Assembly (NCBI GenBank): GCA_903920405.1
Contig: CAIXMC010000087.1
Coordinates: 1-9,895 of the forward strand
Source: an uncultured beta proteobacterium
GTDB taxonomy: Bacteria > Pseudomonadota > Gammaproteobacteria > Burkholderiales > Burkholderiaceae_C
DNA: 9,895 nucleotides
Direction: 5' to 3'
The translations under genes were made by a program, and so were the position numbers. Under the pieces are notes generated by a model that worked only from the letters and a program-made list of their open reading frames with translations, had not been told where the DNA came from and searched no databases. Shown in pieces: positions 1-8,358 of the stretch (position 1 is its first letter; the number at the start of each line of letters is the position of its first letter).

Positions 1-102
1 ATCGTCCACTTGAACGCGGGGGATGACACGTTGTAATGCCTTGATCCGATCGTTCGCGGGCAATAATGCAACAGGAGTGTCTTTTTGAAATGGGTTAGAC
101 AT
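1..102 (-). CDS. N-terminal fragment of an unrecognised protein, runs off the window
   Basis: Only the first 34 codons are visible, starting at ATG 102-100 and open to the window edge. The peptide begins MSNPFQKDTPVALLPANDRI and continues with a short basic stretch (KALQRVIPRVQVDD). It is hydrophilic, with no signal peptide or membrane segment in the visible part, so a cytoplasmic protein is the likeliest reading. A purine-rich GAGAAAG lies about 8 nt upstream of the ATG and can serve as ribosome binding site, which supports this start. The gene has the same orientation as the pilus operon but is separated from pilE by 171 bp containing a palindrome and a possible promoter, so it is probably a separate unit. 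I do not recognise the family and assign no function. Confidence 0.6.
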   Translation of the reverse strand, partial: MSNPFQKDTPVALLPANDRIKALQRVIPRVQVDD

Positions 103-124
103 GGTAGGTTCTTTCTCAAACAGT

Positions 125-168
125 GTGATAACAGCATCGTGGAATATGGTATTTTTTCGTTTTTTTTC
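125..168 (-). promoter_or_regulatory. Possible extended -10 promoter with upstream A-tracts for the gene at 1-102
   Basis: Read on the minus strand, TATCAC (130-125) is preceded by TG plus one base, giving an extended -10 element with 4 of 6 matches to TATAAT. No good -35 is found at the usual distance. Upstream, two A-runs (eight A at 167-160 and six A at 157-152) resemble an UP element. A start site near 118 would give a leader of about 16 nt containing the GAGAAAG ribosome binding site. This is inference from motifs only. Confidence 0.3.
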
Positions 169-219
169 AGGTCCATTGAACGGTATTGGCCTTAAGTGGG
201 AAGCCGTGTGTGCTGTGAC

Positions 220-261
220 CGGGATCCCGTATTACGCTTCGCTTCATACTGGCTACGAAGG
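220..261. repeat. REP-like palindromic element downstream of pilE
   Basis: The arms CCCGTAT (226-232) and ATACTGG (246-252) are complementary at 6 of 7 positions and flank a 13-nt centre containing the direct repeat CGCTTCGCTTC. A perfect 10-bp palindrome CGGGATCCCG (220-229) overlaps the left arm. The core resembles the short interspersed palindromes with a GCGAAGCG centre that I recall from many beta- and gammaproteobacterial genomes, though this copy looks degenerate. It lies 13-54 bp past the pilE stop and could stabilise the 3' end of the operon mRNA. It is not followed by a T-run in the direction of transcription, so it is not a classical intrinsic terminator. Confidence 0.4.
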
Positions 262-273
262 CTGTGCGTGTTA

Positions 274-774
274 TTACCTCCAACACTCCGATAGAGGTTT
301 TGTTCCGCTGCGCCCTTTAACACCCGTATTTGTCAGGGTAAAGTTTCCGCAGGCATCAGTGCTTCGCGGTATAGCTTGAATCGTGTACTGATTTGCAGTC
401 AGATCATCAGCCGCAGCATCTTTAAGACTAATGTCATACAGGACAGAACTGTCAGGAACATCTCTAGGTGATTGTCTAAATGGCTGACTGCCCCACAGCG
501 TTGTATCAGTCACTGCAACTGGCGTTGTCGCCGATGTTTGGTCGTATCTGTAATGCTCGCTGTAAAACCGCTCCATCCACTGCTGAGCAGCCAGCATCTG
601 GGTCTGTGCATCAACGCGGCGGCCACGGCGAACGTACTCGTTGTAACTTGGCAAGGCCACTGCCGCCAAAATGCCGATGATGGCCACCACAATCATGATC
701 TCAATCAGGGTAAAGCCACGCGATGCAGGGTTCACGCTACCGCGCCACAACGGTTTCAATGAGCCGGTTTTCAT
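274..774 (-). CDS. pilE: Type IV minor pilin PilE (prepilin with N-terminal cleavage site)
   Basis: The 166-residue protein is a class III-signal prepilin. A 20-residue basic leader ends ASRG, and PilD should cleave between Gly20 and Phe21. The mature end [20 protein letters not shown] has Glu at +5 and the hydrophobic helix that anchors pilins in the inner membrane and packs in the fibre core. The globular part has two cysteines, Cys142 (DACGNF) and Cys164 (SECW), in the arrangement CGxxTL...G...CW seen in the PilE/ComP group, so a disulfide-closed C-terminal loop is likely. The start overlaps the pilY1 stop as ATGA (774-771), with GAGGA at 786-782 and a 7-nt spacer. It is last in the operon, as in Pseudomonas, where PilE links the minor-pilin/PilY1 tip complex to the major pilin. 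Being a major pilin instead is less likely, given its place next to pilY1. Confidence 0.93.
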   Translation of the reverse strand: MKTGSLKPLWRGSVNPASRGFTLIEIMIVVAIIGILAAVALPSYNEYVRRGRRVDAQTQMLAAQQWMERFYSEHYRYDQTSATTPVAVTDTTLWGSQPFRQSPRDVPDSSVLYDISLKDAAADDLTANQYTIQAIPRSTDACGNFTLTNTGVKGRSGTKPLSECWR

Positions 775-3700
775 TGGTCAGTCCTCATGCCTGGGATTTC
801 ACGCCATTGGCGACGCGAGGGGATAAGAAATTGGGGTGTTTCTGTGAGGTCGTTCGCGCCCAAAGTCGCCCAGGTTCCCTTTTTACCGATAATCTTCAAG
901 ACGACCGTGCTTTTTTGATCCTTGCTATCCCCACCAAACCCATAAACAGGGGTTAACACACCATCAATCATCACATCTACGGTACCTGACTGCCCGGTAG
1001 GTAGGCCAGTCAGTGGATCGAAGCTGAAATCACTCGCTAATGGGGCGGGGTCGCACAAGCCACATGCATTCGATACATTGGGGTTTGGCCGCACCGTCTT
1101 GCCTTTGACCTCACCACCCGCAAACACCAAACTACTCAGCACCATCTCATTGTTCTTGGTGTCGATGTCACTGTTCGCGATGGATGGGAAATTATGGTAA
1201 TAACCGTCGTAAGTGACTTTATTAAATGGAACATTTCCACCGCCTGAAATGTAAAGTTTGCCAGTGCTACTGTCTCTTTTTAAAGTGAATCTGTGCATGG
1301 TTGTCAAATCGCTGTTGGGCAGGGGGCGCGAAGGCGTAGTCCAACTTGGACGGTCATAGACCGAAATCACACGCTGGGTCTTTGTGGCATCTGGAAAATC
1401 GCTGGATGTGTTGGAGATTGCTCGACCTGTTCCAAAATGAACCATGATGCCGCCATAGTCCGGGGTAGTCAGCACCGGCGATGAGGTGATGGCTAGTCGG
1501 TCGGTGCCACTTTTGGCTTCAAACAGCGGTATGGGTGTAGTGCCAGACATAAACGCTGATTTCCAGTCTGAGGTAGTGGCACTTCGCACGTCAAACTTCC
1601 ACACGCGGCCCAACAAGTCAGTGCCATAGATAAAGTCGGCCTTGCCGTCATTGTTGGTGTCAACCCAGTTGGCACCCATCAGTCCGTTAGATACCTCAGT
1701 GTCGGTGGGTATCTTGACGTAGTGCGTGCCAGCAGTCCAGGTGCCACTGCTGGGGCCATCCACAAATAGCACATACAAAAAGGCTTTTCCACTGGTTGAA
1801 CCTACCCCATTTGGAACCAAAATAGCGTACTTGTCGTTGTACATGCGCACTATGGGGCTGGCTTGCTTACTAATCGGGTGTTTCTGGTAGTCGCCAATGA
1901 TGTAACCTAGGTCGCTGTCGTCGTCTGAACTGAACATCCACTTGTAGATGCTGCTGGCATTGCTTTCGGTCAGCGTCGAGGGTGTGGTTACGTCCAACGC
2001 AAAAACCGCCCTGCCACCCCGTCCGAGGCTACTGAATAAATAGGTCTTCCAGGCTGGCGTTGTGCCCACCAGCACATCGCCGGTAAAGGGACTGCCGTCC
2101 AACCCCGAAATAATGGTAAAACCCTGTGACAGGCTTCGCAGCCGACCGATCATGGGCGATGGAACATACGACATTACCGGCGCACCGGCACCAGTGCCAG
2201 TGGCCTTGAAACCATGCAACATGCCATCATTGGAACCAACCCACAGCAGCGGGTCGCGCGCTTTCTGAGCGGTCATGAAGCTGGCATAGCTGGGTGCCCC
2301 CGAGGGCAGAACGCCTATATTTTCAGCAACCGGGCGCGACTGTAGCCACGGCGTTGAATTCACCACCATACCCATGACGTTGTCATCACTGCGTTTGCGC
2401 CAGATGCCAACTGGTATTTCATTGGCGCGGTCACCGCGCAGGAAGTTTTTCAACTGCACGCCCTCGGCGGACGTCAGTGCGCCAGTGCCGGTGCCGAGCA
2501 AGGCAGTCGTGAATTCAGTGGTGAAACTGGTGCTGGTTTGCCAGGCTTTACCCGTGTTAAGGTCGTTAGTTATCACCACACGCGAGGCCGGGATCACCGC
2601 AGTCAGCTTCTTCCCGGAATCCCATTCTGCTGTGTCAGAAAAAGCAAGCCCCCCAGGAAGCAGTTTTTTGGCCTCGACGGTACCGGAAAAATCATCCTTG
2701 TTAAAGTTCGATATGTATTTGTAGCTGCCTTCCTGGATTGATGTGCTTGAGGTTGCCGGCGCTGAATTACTCTTACCTACGATGTTCGTCAGGGCCTTGC
2801 GCAGTTGCTCCTCCAGTAGATCAGGTCGGCGTGCCAGGTAGTAGCCATCTGGAATGCCATCGCTGACTTGGGACCCATCTGTCGAGAATTTGTCCCACGA
2901 AGCCACGGCGGTAGGCATCGCAACTTCGGTAAAAGTACCGTCTGAATTTTTTGTTGAGGATGCAAAACTGCCGTATTTGGCGGCATACCACAGGGGGTCT
3001 TTGACAATGACGTTGTCGGCTCCAACCATGTAAAACAAAGATTCGATCTTGGTGTAGTATTCCTTGGTTCCGGTGGAGTTGGTCGTGGTGGGCGAAGTCT
3101 GTATCGCGTTCCAAGCTGCGGATGTTTGACAGTGATATCTATTGGTAGAAGTGTTGTATGGGGCTTTGTGAATGCCGTTGTACAACGCAGCGGAGGCGGA
3201 TGTCAAATCACGATAAGCGGCATCGCCACAAAGGTAACCTTCAGATCCGCTGAGAACCGAGTCAGATGTCAGGTGACGGTGCGTCAGATAGCGCCCGTTT
3301 GCATTGCTGCCATCGGTGGTTTTGGTCACGCCAATGATGCTAAAGCCGTGTGATCCAGTCCAGCCGGCACCGACATTCAGGATATCCGTTGTCACTTTGA
3401 TTTTGTAGGGTTGCCCCGCAGCGCTGGGGTTGAGCACGTCGTAGCGGATGAAGCCTGCAATGTCCATGTCGTAGTCACCACCAAACTGGCTGTCGTTCCA
3501 TGTCACTACAAAAGTGCCGGTATGCACTTTGGCATCTGCCGTGGTCGTGGTGTAAGTTTTGTCATTGATCGAGTTAAAGGTCAACATCGCCCCGGCCATT
3601 TTTTTTGTATTGGAGTTTGAAGCCCAAAGGCTCTCTGGCGTGATGTAAACATACTTTTTTGGGTTCGACCCAGGAATCAGCACATCAATGCGCGCCGATC

Positions 3701-5843
3701 CGCCTGAAAGGGAAGCAGCCAATGTCTTCACCTTGAGGAAATCTTGGATTTTGGCTGAGTCTGCCGGCGGGCAGGATAAAGTTTTAATTTTTGAGGTGTT
3801 TGCATATAACGCGGCACCGGCTATATGGTAAGTGCCACCAATACTTGGGGCATCCGGGCAGACACCAGAAACATCGGCTAGAGTTCCAATGGTCTTGCCA
3901 GAGCAAGTTTCACCAAAACCGCCAGAAACGCTGCCCACCGAACGATTGGCACTGCCACTGATTCCCTCAGCGTCACCGATAAGGTTGGTATAGGCGGACA
4001 AGGAGCCGGATGTGCGGTTGGGCAGGGTCGCAAAGGGTGTCGCGCCTTGACCATCGAAGCTGAGCGCACTGCTAGACAACGCCAGGATGTACATAGGGCG
4101 GCAAACGCCAATGCCATAGGGACTGTTGCGCGTATCTGGCCACGGCAAGGGGGCCGTCCATGTTTGTACTGGCAGCCCCTTGGCGCTGTCCTTGGTGCTG
4201 CTGCTGGGGTTGGTAGAGGCCAGGCCCGCGTAATATTGCAATGACTGAATGACCATTTCCCCAATCGGATTTCCCCACGCGGACAGGGTTCCATCGGCCA
4301 TCTCGCTGGGTAATTGAACATTTGATCCATCGTAGTTGCTGGAATTGCGGCCATAGAGCAAAAAAGCGTCTATTGCCTTGATGGCACCATTGCCAGTGGC
4401 CCGCCCATCTGATGTGGTTGCCGCACAGCCGGAAGAGGCTGCGTGGCAGAAGACACCTGTGGTGCTATTAATTTCATCAGAAAAATCGCCCATGTTTTTG
4501 CGCAGGGCACCGGCTGTCAGATTATTGTCATAACTTCCGGTGATCACACCAAACTCTGCTCTGGCAGGGCCACTTAATTGGGAAAACCCAAATTCCTGAA
4601 ATAAGCCATAGGGTTTGTAGTTTGTGGTTGAACTGGGTGGAAAAGCCTGGCACCGCTCTTCACCGATCAGTGAGGCATCGCAGACCTTGACTCGAACCTT
4701 CAACTCAGGCCCGATACCGCTGTAGGTTGCACCATCCGTACTTTCCACAGGCACATAGCGTTCGTGGCGAATCACACCTGCACCCTTGTCGGGATCGAAG
4801 AAGTAGTCTTTAAGCTTGATTTCAAAGTTGTTGCTGGATGTGCCCCATTCACAGACCGAACCCTCAACGGTTGACCACATTCGATAGTTGCCTTTGGCAA
4901 GCCGGATGACGGGATTGCCAGCTTCGCCCATGCTGTCGGAACGGTTACAAATTGTCAATCCAACATAACCATCAACTCCATTATCTGGTTTAGTCAAATA
5001 CGCAACAGTGAAGGGCGTGTAGTCGCTGATATCAGTACCGTAGTAATGCTTGGTGAAAGAGTGGGAATCTTTGGATAAATTGGCACGCTCCAATACGGTG
5101 AGTGAACTGGTATCGGTACTACGCTTGCCGCCGTACAACAGTTTGCGAACGACGTCCAGGCGCGTCGTGGTGGCCCAGTTTAGAAAGTTGCCACTCCATT
5201 GACCACTGCCGCCGCATGTATATTTGCCACTTGCCCCTGCAATGGTTTGACCGGTGACGGGGGCAGCAGAGTAATCATTATTGACAATATAGATGCCACC
5301 GTCGTTGGCCCCGGTACCGGCATTGGTACCGGAGTAGTAATCAGTAATGTAAGTGCCTGGCAGAACACCTGTACCACTGAGAGCCATTCCGGTGGTAAAG
5401 GTGCCTGATCCGTGGGTGGTATCGGTAAAGACTGATACGCCATTTAAAATGGAAATATTGCCCCCATTGGTCGCAGTAGCTGCCGGCGCACCAGGCGTTG
5501 CCAGTACGCTTGGCTCAAACCTACTATTCTGGTACACATAACACTTGGCTGAATCAAAATAACCATAGTATTTGAAAGTTGGTTGGAAAGTTGTATTGAT
5601 CTTGCCGTCACCTTCCAAATCTTCAAAATCGGTGTAAATCGGTCCAAACAGTGTATGGTCCTTGGATGTGGCAATCATCATCATCGGTTTAGCCCCAGAT
5701 GACGAAGAGATGTTAGGTGGCACCGCCGAATACCCCGGTATGGATGTATAGGGTGGCGCAGCCACTGCGGTCATTGCAACCGCCGCAGCAACGGTCAGCG
5801 CAGCCGTCTTTAACAATTCAGGCAGGTACTTGAAGGCGCTCAT
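771..5843 (-). CDS. pilY1: Type IV pilus tip-associated adhesin PilY1
   Basis: I start this 1690-residue protein at ATG 5843. GGAG sits 6 nt upstream, and the ATG is followed at once by a Sec signal peptide (residues 1-29, ending AVAA). A longer reading from TTG 5921 would add 26 Cys-rich residues ahead of the signal and overlap pilX. Residues about 52-620 form the variant von Willebrand A-like domain: [15 protein letters not shown] (52-66), FKYYGYFD (90-97), [21 protein letters not shown] (210-230) and [18 protein letters not shown] (581-598). Later landmarks are [11 protein letters not shown] (788-798), DGIPDGYY (995-1002), [10 protein letters not shown] (1133-1142) and the PilY1 beta-propeller with [12 protein letters not shown] (1201-1212), [12 protein letters not shown] and the calcium loop DTNNDGKAD (1395-1403). 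A CxxC pair (Cys1594, Cys1597) lies near the end. In Pseudomonas, PilY1 is carried at the pilus tip by the minor pilins, and calcium binding controls extension/retraction, adhesion and surface sensing. Oddities: no MIDAS motif, and an inserted module at about 124-206. Confidence 0.95.
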   Translation of the reverse strand: MSAFKYLPELLKTAALTVAAAVAMTAVAAPPYTSIPGYSAVPPNISSSSGAKPMMMIATSKDHTLFGPIYTDFEDLEGDGKINTTFQPTFKYYGYFDSAKCYVYQNSRFEPSVLATPGAPAATATNGGNISILNGVSVFTDTTHGSGTFTTGMALSGTGVLPGTYITDYYSGTNAGTGANDGGIYIVNNDYSAAPVTGQTIAGASGKYTCGGSGQWSGNFLNWATTTRLDVVRKLLYGGKRSTDTSSLTVLERANLSKDSHSFTKHYYGTDISDYTPFTVAYLTKPDNGVDGYVGLTICNRSDSMGEAGNPVIRLAKGNYRMWSTVEGSVCEWGTSSNNFEIKLKDYFFDPDKGAGVIRHERYVPVESTDGATYSGIGPELKVRVKVCDASLIGEERCQAFPPSSTTNYKPYGLFQEFGFSQLSGPARAEFGVITGSYDNNLTAGALRKNMGDFSDEINSTTGVFCHAASSGCAATTSDGRATGNGAIKAIDAFLLYGRNSSNYDGSNVQLPSEMADGTLSAWGNPIGEMVIQSLQYYAGLASTNPSSSTKDSAKGLPVQTWTAPLPWPDTRNSPYGIGVCRPMYILALSSSALSFDGQGATPFATLPNRTSGSLSAYTNLIGDAEGISGSANRSVGSVSGGFGETCSGKTIGTLADVSGVCPDAPSIGGTYHIAGAALYANTSKIKTLSCPPADSAKIQDFLKVKTLAASLSGGSARIDVLIPGSNPKKYVYITPESLWASNSNTKKMAGAMLTFNSINDKTYTTTTADAKVHTGTFVVTWNDSQFGGDYDMDIAGFIRYDVLNPSAAGQPYKIKVTTDILNVGAGWTGSHGFSIIGVTKTTDGSNANGRYLTHRHLTSDSVLSGSEGYLCGDAAYRDLTSASAALYNGIHKAPYNTSTNRYHCQTSAAWNAIQTSPTTTNSTGTKEYYTKIESLFYMVGADNVIVKDPLWYAAKYGSFASSTKNSDGTFTEVAMPTAVASWDKFSTDGSQVSDGIPDGYYLARRPDLLEEQLRKALTNIVGKSNSAPATSSTSIQEGSYKYISNFNKDDFSGTVEAKKLLPGGLAFSDTAEWDSGKKLTAVIPASRVVITNDLNTGKAWQTSTSFTTEFTTALLGTGTGALTSAEGVQLKNFLRGDRANEIPVGIWRKRSDDNVMGMVVNSTPWLQSRPVAENIGVLPSGAPSYASFMTAQKARDPLLWVGSNDGMLHGFKATGTGAGAPVMSYVPSPMIGRLRSLSQGFTIISGLDGSPFTGDVLVGTTPAWKTYLFSSLGRGGRAVFALDVTTPSTLTESNASSIYKWMFSSDDDSDLGYIIGDYQKHPISKQASPIVRMYNDKYAILVPNGVGSTSGKAFLYVLFVDGPSSGTWTAGTHYVKIPTDTEVSNGLMGANWVDTNNDGKADFIYGTDLLGRVWKFDVRSATTSDWKSAFMSGTTPIPLFEAKSGTDRLAITSSPVLTTPDYGGIMVHFGTGRAISNTSSDFPDATKTQRVISVYDRPSWTTPSRPLPNSDLTTMHRFTLKRDSSTGKLYISGGGNVPFNKVTYDGYYHNFPSIANSDIDTKNNEMVLSSLVFAGGEVKGKTVRPNPNVSNACGLCDPAPLASDFSFDPLTGLPTGQSGTVDVMIDGVLTPVYGFGGDSKDQKSTVVLKIIGKKGTWATLGANDLTETPQFLIPSRRQWREIPGMRTDQ
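1635..1661 (-). other. pilY1: EF-hand-like calcium-binding loop of the PilY1 propeller
   Basis: The codons read DTNNDGKAD (residues 1395-1403), matching the nine-residue D-x-[DN]-x-D-G-x-x-D loop. It is followed by [16 protein letters not shown], the strand typical of PilY1 propellers. In P. aeruginosa PilY1 the equivalent loop binds calcium and is needed for pilus extension control. All oxygen-bearing positions are kept here, so calcium binding is likely. Confidence 0.8.
5229..5474 (-). other. pilY1: Beta-rich inserted module in the PilY1 N-terminal domain
   Basis: Residues about 124-206 are Gly/Thr/Ser/Asn-rich and contain [15 protein letters not shown] and, further on, GGIYIVNN and GQTIAGA. 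They separate two conserved PilY1 blocks, [13 protein letters not shown] and [14 protein letters not shown], which I recall as lying close together in relatives. The pattern (LSGTGV-x-x-GT-x-I, then SGT-x-x-GTG, then YIVNN and TI-x-GA) resembles short beta-structured repeats common in phage tail and virion proteins. The boundaries are approximate and the homology is recalled, not computed. Confidence 0.5.
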
Positions 5844-5849
5844 GATGAA

Positions 5850-5853
5850 CTCC
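5850..5853 (-). promoter_or_regulatory. Shine-Dalgarno GGAG that fixes the pilY1 start
   Basis: GGAG at 5853-5850 is 6 nt from ATG 5843-5841. It is the best-placed ribosome binding site in the 55-nt pilX-pilY1 gap and decides for this ATG over the upstream in-frame TTG at 5921, which has a signal-peptide-incompatible extension. It also means pilY1 can be translated independently of pilX. Confidence 0.75.
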
Positions 5854-5898
5854 AAAGGTGAAACATAAAACAAGCAATCGTGGCAGCCGCAGCACTCG

Positions 5899-6684
5899 TC
5901 AGGAACCCGAAGATTTGACAATACTGAAATACGACTGCATCACAACTTCGGTATTGGTGGATGGGCCAAACCCTCGCGCAGTGATACGAAACAGATAACA
6001 AGCCATTAGGGGCGCAGTCACTGTGGCGACTGTGGTCTGGTCAGCCGCGCCTAGAGCGGGACCGACACCAATCAGTGGCGTAGCGCACTCGAAACCCTTG
6101 CCGATCAATGCTGTGTCTTGGCTGGGGTCGCCCAGGTATTCAATCAGGTAGTCGGGTGGCCTTGACACACCGACCAGCGGCGGTACGCCGGTGTAACGCC
6201 CCAGCGGCACCGGTCCGGCATAAGTAGCGCAAGTGCTGCCCGAACTTGTCCAGAGACCACCCTTTGAAATCGGCCACCAAGGCTCCCCTGGGTTGGAAGT
6301 GGTTGCGGATCCCCAAGCCACGGCATAACGTGCCGCAGGCACCCAGCACTGACCACCCAAGCATGTATCGGTAAATTCGTCGGCACTGACGACACGATCA
6401 TTGGTACGGAAGACAGAACCTGTTCGCGTACATTCAGGGGTTGTTGGGGCTGGCAGCGCCGCATCCGGGTAGAGGTCGCGCTCGGCATCACGCAGCGCGG
6501 CCTCGGCAGCCTGACGTGCGACCTGGTACTCGCTTTCGTTACGCGCCTGGCGTTCACCCAGCGTGACATTGCGCACTGTAAAAATGGCAATGGTGGATAA
6601 GGCCAGCATGAATAACAACACAATCACCATCACCACCCCCGATTGCAGGGAGTGCGCGGTGCGTGCAAGTGCAAAGTGAGACAT
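5899..6684 (-). CDS. pilX: Type IV pilus minor pilin PilX
   Basis: The 261-residue protein has the PilX N-terminal pattern. A short leader ends LQSG, and the predicted cut is after Gly16. A hydrophobic helix (residues 17-37, VVMVIVLLFMLALSTIAIFTV) follows, then an amphipathic segment RNVTLGERQARNESEYQVAR and AAEAALRDAERD. As in PilX/GspK-type pilins, the mature +5 position is not glutamate (Ile21), which suits a subunit at the very tip of the minor-pilin complex. Six cysteines (85, 108, 113, 152, 200, 229) lie in the globular domain. The C-terminal block YLFRITARGFG...VVMQSYF is typical of the family. ATG 6684 is 10 nt after the pilW stop and has no clear Shine-Dalgarno sequence, so translation is probably coupled to pilW. 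The role is inferred from Pseudomonas: it primes pilus assembly and holds PilY1. Confidence 0.9.
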   Translation of the reverse strand: MSHFALARTAHSLQSGVVMVIVLLFMLALSTIAIFTVRNVTLGERQARNESEYQVARQAAEAALRDAERDLYPDAALPAPTTPECTRTGSVFRTNDRVVSADEFTDTCLGGQCWVPAARYAVAWGSATTSNPGEPWWPISKGGLWTSSGSTCATYAGPVPLGRYTGVPPLVGVSRPPDYLIEYLGDPSQDTALIGKGFECATPLIGVGPALGAADQTTVATVTAPLMACYLFRITARGFGPSTNTEVVMQSYFSIVKSSGS

Positions 6685-6694
6685 GGTTCAAGGT

Positions 6695-7708
6695 TCAGGG
6701 GTTGAGAAGCTGGGAATGGTTTTTGAGTGCAAAGGTTTGGCTGAAAACGCGCCGCTCAATCCCGTCTGTAAAAGACCGAGCAGTCGCATCGCAGTCGGCC
6801 AATGTGTAAGACGTACCGCCCTGCAAACGCGCCGATTGCAGCGAGCGCGCCATCAAACACACCCGCACTGCAACGACGTTGGCCCAGTTGGTCACACCAT
6901 TGGCACGTCGAAACTGCGAGACAGCGGTCTCGTTGGTGCGTTCAAGAAAATAAAAACGCAGTTGATCAATACCAGCGATGATGGGGTAGTAGTTGTAGTT
7001 CGGGCTGGCAACCATGCCACCGTTGCCGTGACACGCCAAGCCAAAAGTGCTAATGGCAGCACCTTCCACATTCATGGCCGCAGGGGTAAGGGTGTAGCGG
7101 TTTGAGACAAACAGGGGGCTGATGGGCATCAAAAACGGTCGGTTAGCGGTTGTCGCACTGGCATGACCTGCGTTACGGCGTGTGATATTGATGACCACAT
7201 CGTTGGCCGAGTCCTGCCGAAGACAATCAGCCCGATTGCCAATGTCCAGACCAGATGCATCGTTGGAATAGTAATTCACCGCCAAGGTATCTGCATCAAT
7301 CGTGACGCTGTGAGCCGCACAAACGTTGGTTGCAGGCAAATAGCGATTGGCCTGGCAGCCAAAAACAGGAGTGTTAAAGGCTGCTGGCGGACTCGTTGTC
7401 ACCGGGTTGGTATAAGTTTGCACCGTCACATTGCCCGCACTCGCGGTGCCACTGACGCGAATCGACGGGTAAAACCCTGCGTTTTCAATGTCACGTCCAA
7501 TCATGTCCAAAACGAAATGTCCTGTTTCGTTGGCCAAAGATTTCTCAAACAGCGTTCGCTGGGTTTCACGCGTACCCAGGTAGACATAGGTGGTGCCAAT
7601 CACGATGACCATACTCAAAGCAAGGGCTACCAATAATTCAACCAAGCTAAAACCTCGCTCGACCTGGGTCACCGAACAGATGGGCAAGACACATTGAAGG
7701 CGCATCAT
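6695..7708 (-). CDS. pilW: Type IV pilus minor pilin PilW
   Basis: This 337-residue prepilin has a leader ending TQVERG with cleavage between Gly19 and Phe20. The mature N-terminus FSLVELLVALALSMVIVIGT carries Glu at +5. The next segment, FEKSLANETGHFVLDMIGRDIENAGFYPS, matches the PilW/PilJ-type pattern in which the helix is followed by a conserved IGRDIENAGF block. The large Cys-containing C-terminal domain ends RRVFSQTFALKN, a usual PilW ending. Start choice: two ATGs at 7708 and 7705 lie 11 nt past the pilV stop, with AAAG at 7720-7717. An in-frame TTG at 7723 would overlap the pilV stop but has no advantage, so I prefer ATG 7708. PilW is expected in the PilVWX core that couples to PilY1. 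Confidence 0.9.
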   Translation of the reverse strand: MMRLQCVLPICSVTQVERGFSLVELLVALALSMVIVIGTTYVYLGTRETQRTLFEKSLANETGHFVLDMIGRDIENAGFYPSIRVSGTASAGNVTVQTYTNPVTTSPPAAFNTPVFGCQANRYLPATNVCAAHSVTIDADTLAVNYYSNDASGLDIGNRADCLRQDSANDVVINITRRNAGHASATTANRPFLMPISPLFVSNRYTLTPAAMNVEGAAISTFGLACHGNGGMVASPNYNYYPIIAGIDQLRFYFLERTNETAVSQFRRANGVTNWANVVAVRVCLMARSLQSARLQGGTSYTLADCDATARSFTDGIERRVFSQTFALKNHSQLLNP

Positions 7709-7719
7709 GGCTCTGTCTT

Positions 7720-8358
7720 TCAACGGATAAAAGTGTAGTTAAGACAGCGTACACCCGCAGTGGAGCTGACACTGGCCAGAGAGGGGCAGCAAGACTGTAA
7801 TTCCACTGAACTCATCGACGTTGCACACGTTGGGCTTGTCTTGAGTGTTGGCGCGCCACCGTCGTACCATAAAAAGTCCTTGTCAAACCACACCAAACTC
7901 ATGATGAGGCCGTTGGCGGGGTTGCCATCAATCAGCAAACCGCCCTGCGGCAGTGCGCGACGTATGGCAGTGCGCAACTCCCACACGTCGTAAGCTGCCC
8001 GCTGGACTGGAGTACACGCCACGTCATCAGTGGCACCACAAAACGCCCCTGGGTCGCTGATGGCAGACTGCTGACCTGACCACGAAGTGCTGTTGTAGAT
8101 ATAAGCGTTGGCTTGTGCAGCGTTGCTGCGTATGCGATTGGTCAGATCGTTAAACAACAGCGTGATGACCGATCGGCTATCTACGCCAAGTTGGTAGCGT
8201 GTTATGGCGCCGATCAAACCGGCGATACCCAGCAAGGTAAACGACAGCAGCAACAGTGCAACCAAAACTTCTATCAGGGTAGAGCCGACCATCTGACGCG
8301 CTGACTTGCCCGTGCGCCTGGCTGAAGGGCTACGATGGTTAGGTAGGATAAATTTCAT
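7720..8358 (-). CDS. pilV: Type IV pilus minor pilin PilV
   Basis: The 212-residue prepilin starts at ATG 8358, whose ATGA overlaps the fimT stop. An upstream in-frame extension to 8412 lies inside fimT and adds nothing pilin-like. The leader is long and basic (25 residues, many Arg/Lys), with cleavage between Gly25 and Ser26. The mature start STLIEVLVALLLLSFTLLGIAGL has Glu at +5 (Glu30), and Ser at +1 in place of the usual Phe is a known tolerated variant. The C-terminal part is Cys-rich (a CC pair at 190-191 and a final VRCLNYTFIR), which fits the PilV family. There is no strong Shine-Dalgarno sequence before the ATG, so translation probably depends on fimT. Expected role: member of the inner-membrane minor-pilin priming complex. 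Confidence 0.9.
   Translation of the reverse strand: MKFILPNHRSPSARRTGKSARQMVGSTLIEVLVALLLLSFTLLGIAGLIGAITRYQLGVDSRSVITLLFNDLTNRIRSNAAQANAYIYNSTSWSGQQSAISDPGAFCGATDDVACTPVQRAAYDVWELRTAIRRALPQGGLLIDGNPANGLIMSLVWFDKDFLWYDGGAPTLKTSPTCATSMSSVELQSCCPSLASVSSTAGVRCLNYTFIR

Noticed and set aside
151..168. T-runs on the plus strand as an intrinsic terminator
   Set aside because: No GC hairpin precedes them and no plus-strand gene needs one. Read as A-runs upstream of the minus-strand gene they make more sense.
472..762. Plus-strand open frame antisense to pilE
   Set aside because: It has no ribosome binding site or family resemblance and lies wholly opposite a clear pilin gene. The same applies to other plus-strand frames opposite pilY1, pilW and prfC.
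3878..4354. Second minus-strand frame of 158 residues inside pilY1
   Set aside because: It has Pro/Ala/Arg-biased composition typical of an out-of-frame shadow. The pilY1 frame is intact and conserved through this stretch.
5844..5921. N-terminal extension of PilY1 from TTG 5921, with a CCGCHDC cysteine cluster
   Set aside because: It would put 26 residues ahead of a clear Sec signal, overlaps pilX, and the ATG at 5843 has its own GGAG. The cysteine cluster is most likely untranslated spacer.
7709..7723. TTG start for pilW at 7723 overlapping the pilV stop
   Set aside because: The overlap is attractive for coupling, but two ATGs 15-18 nt downstream give a normal prepilin leader. It cannot be fully excluded.
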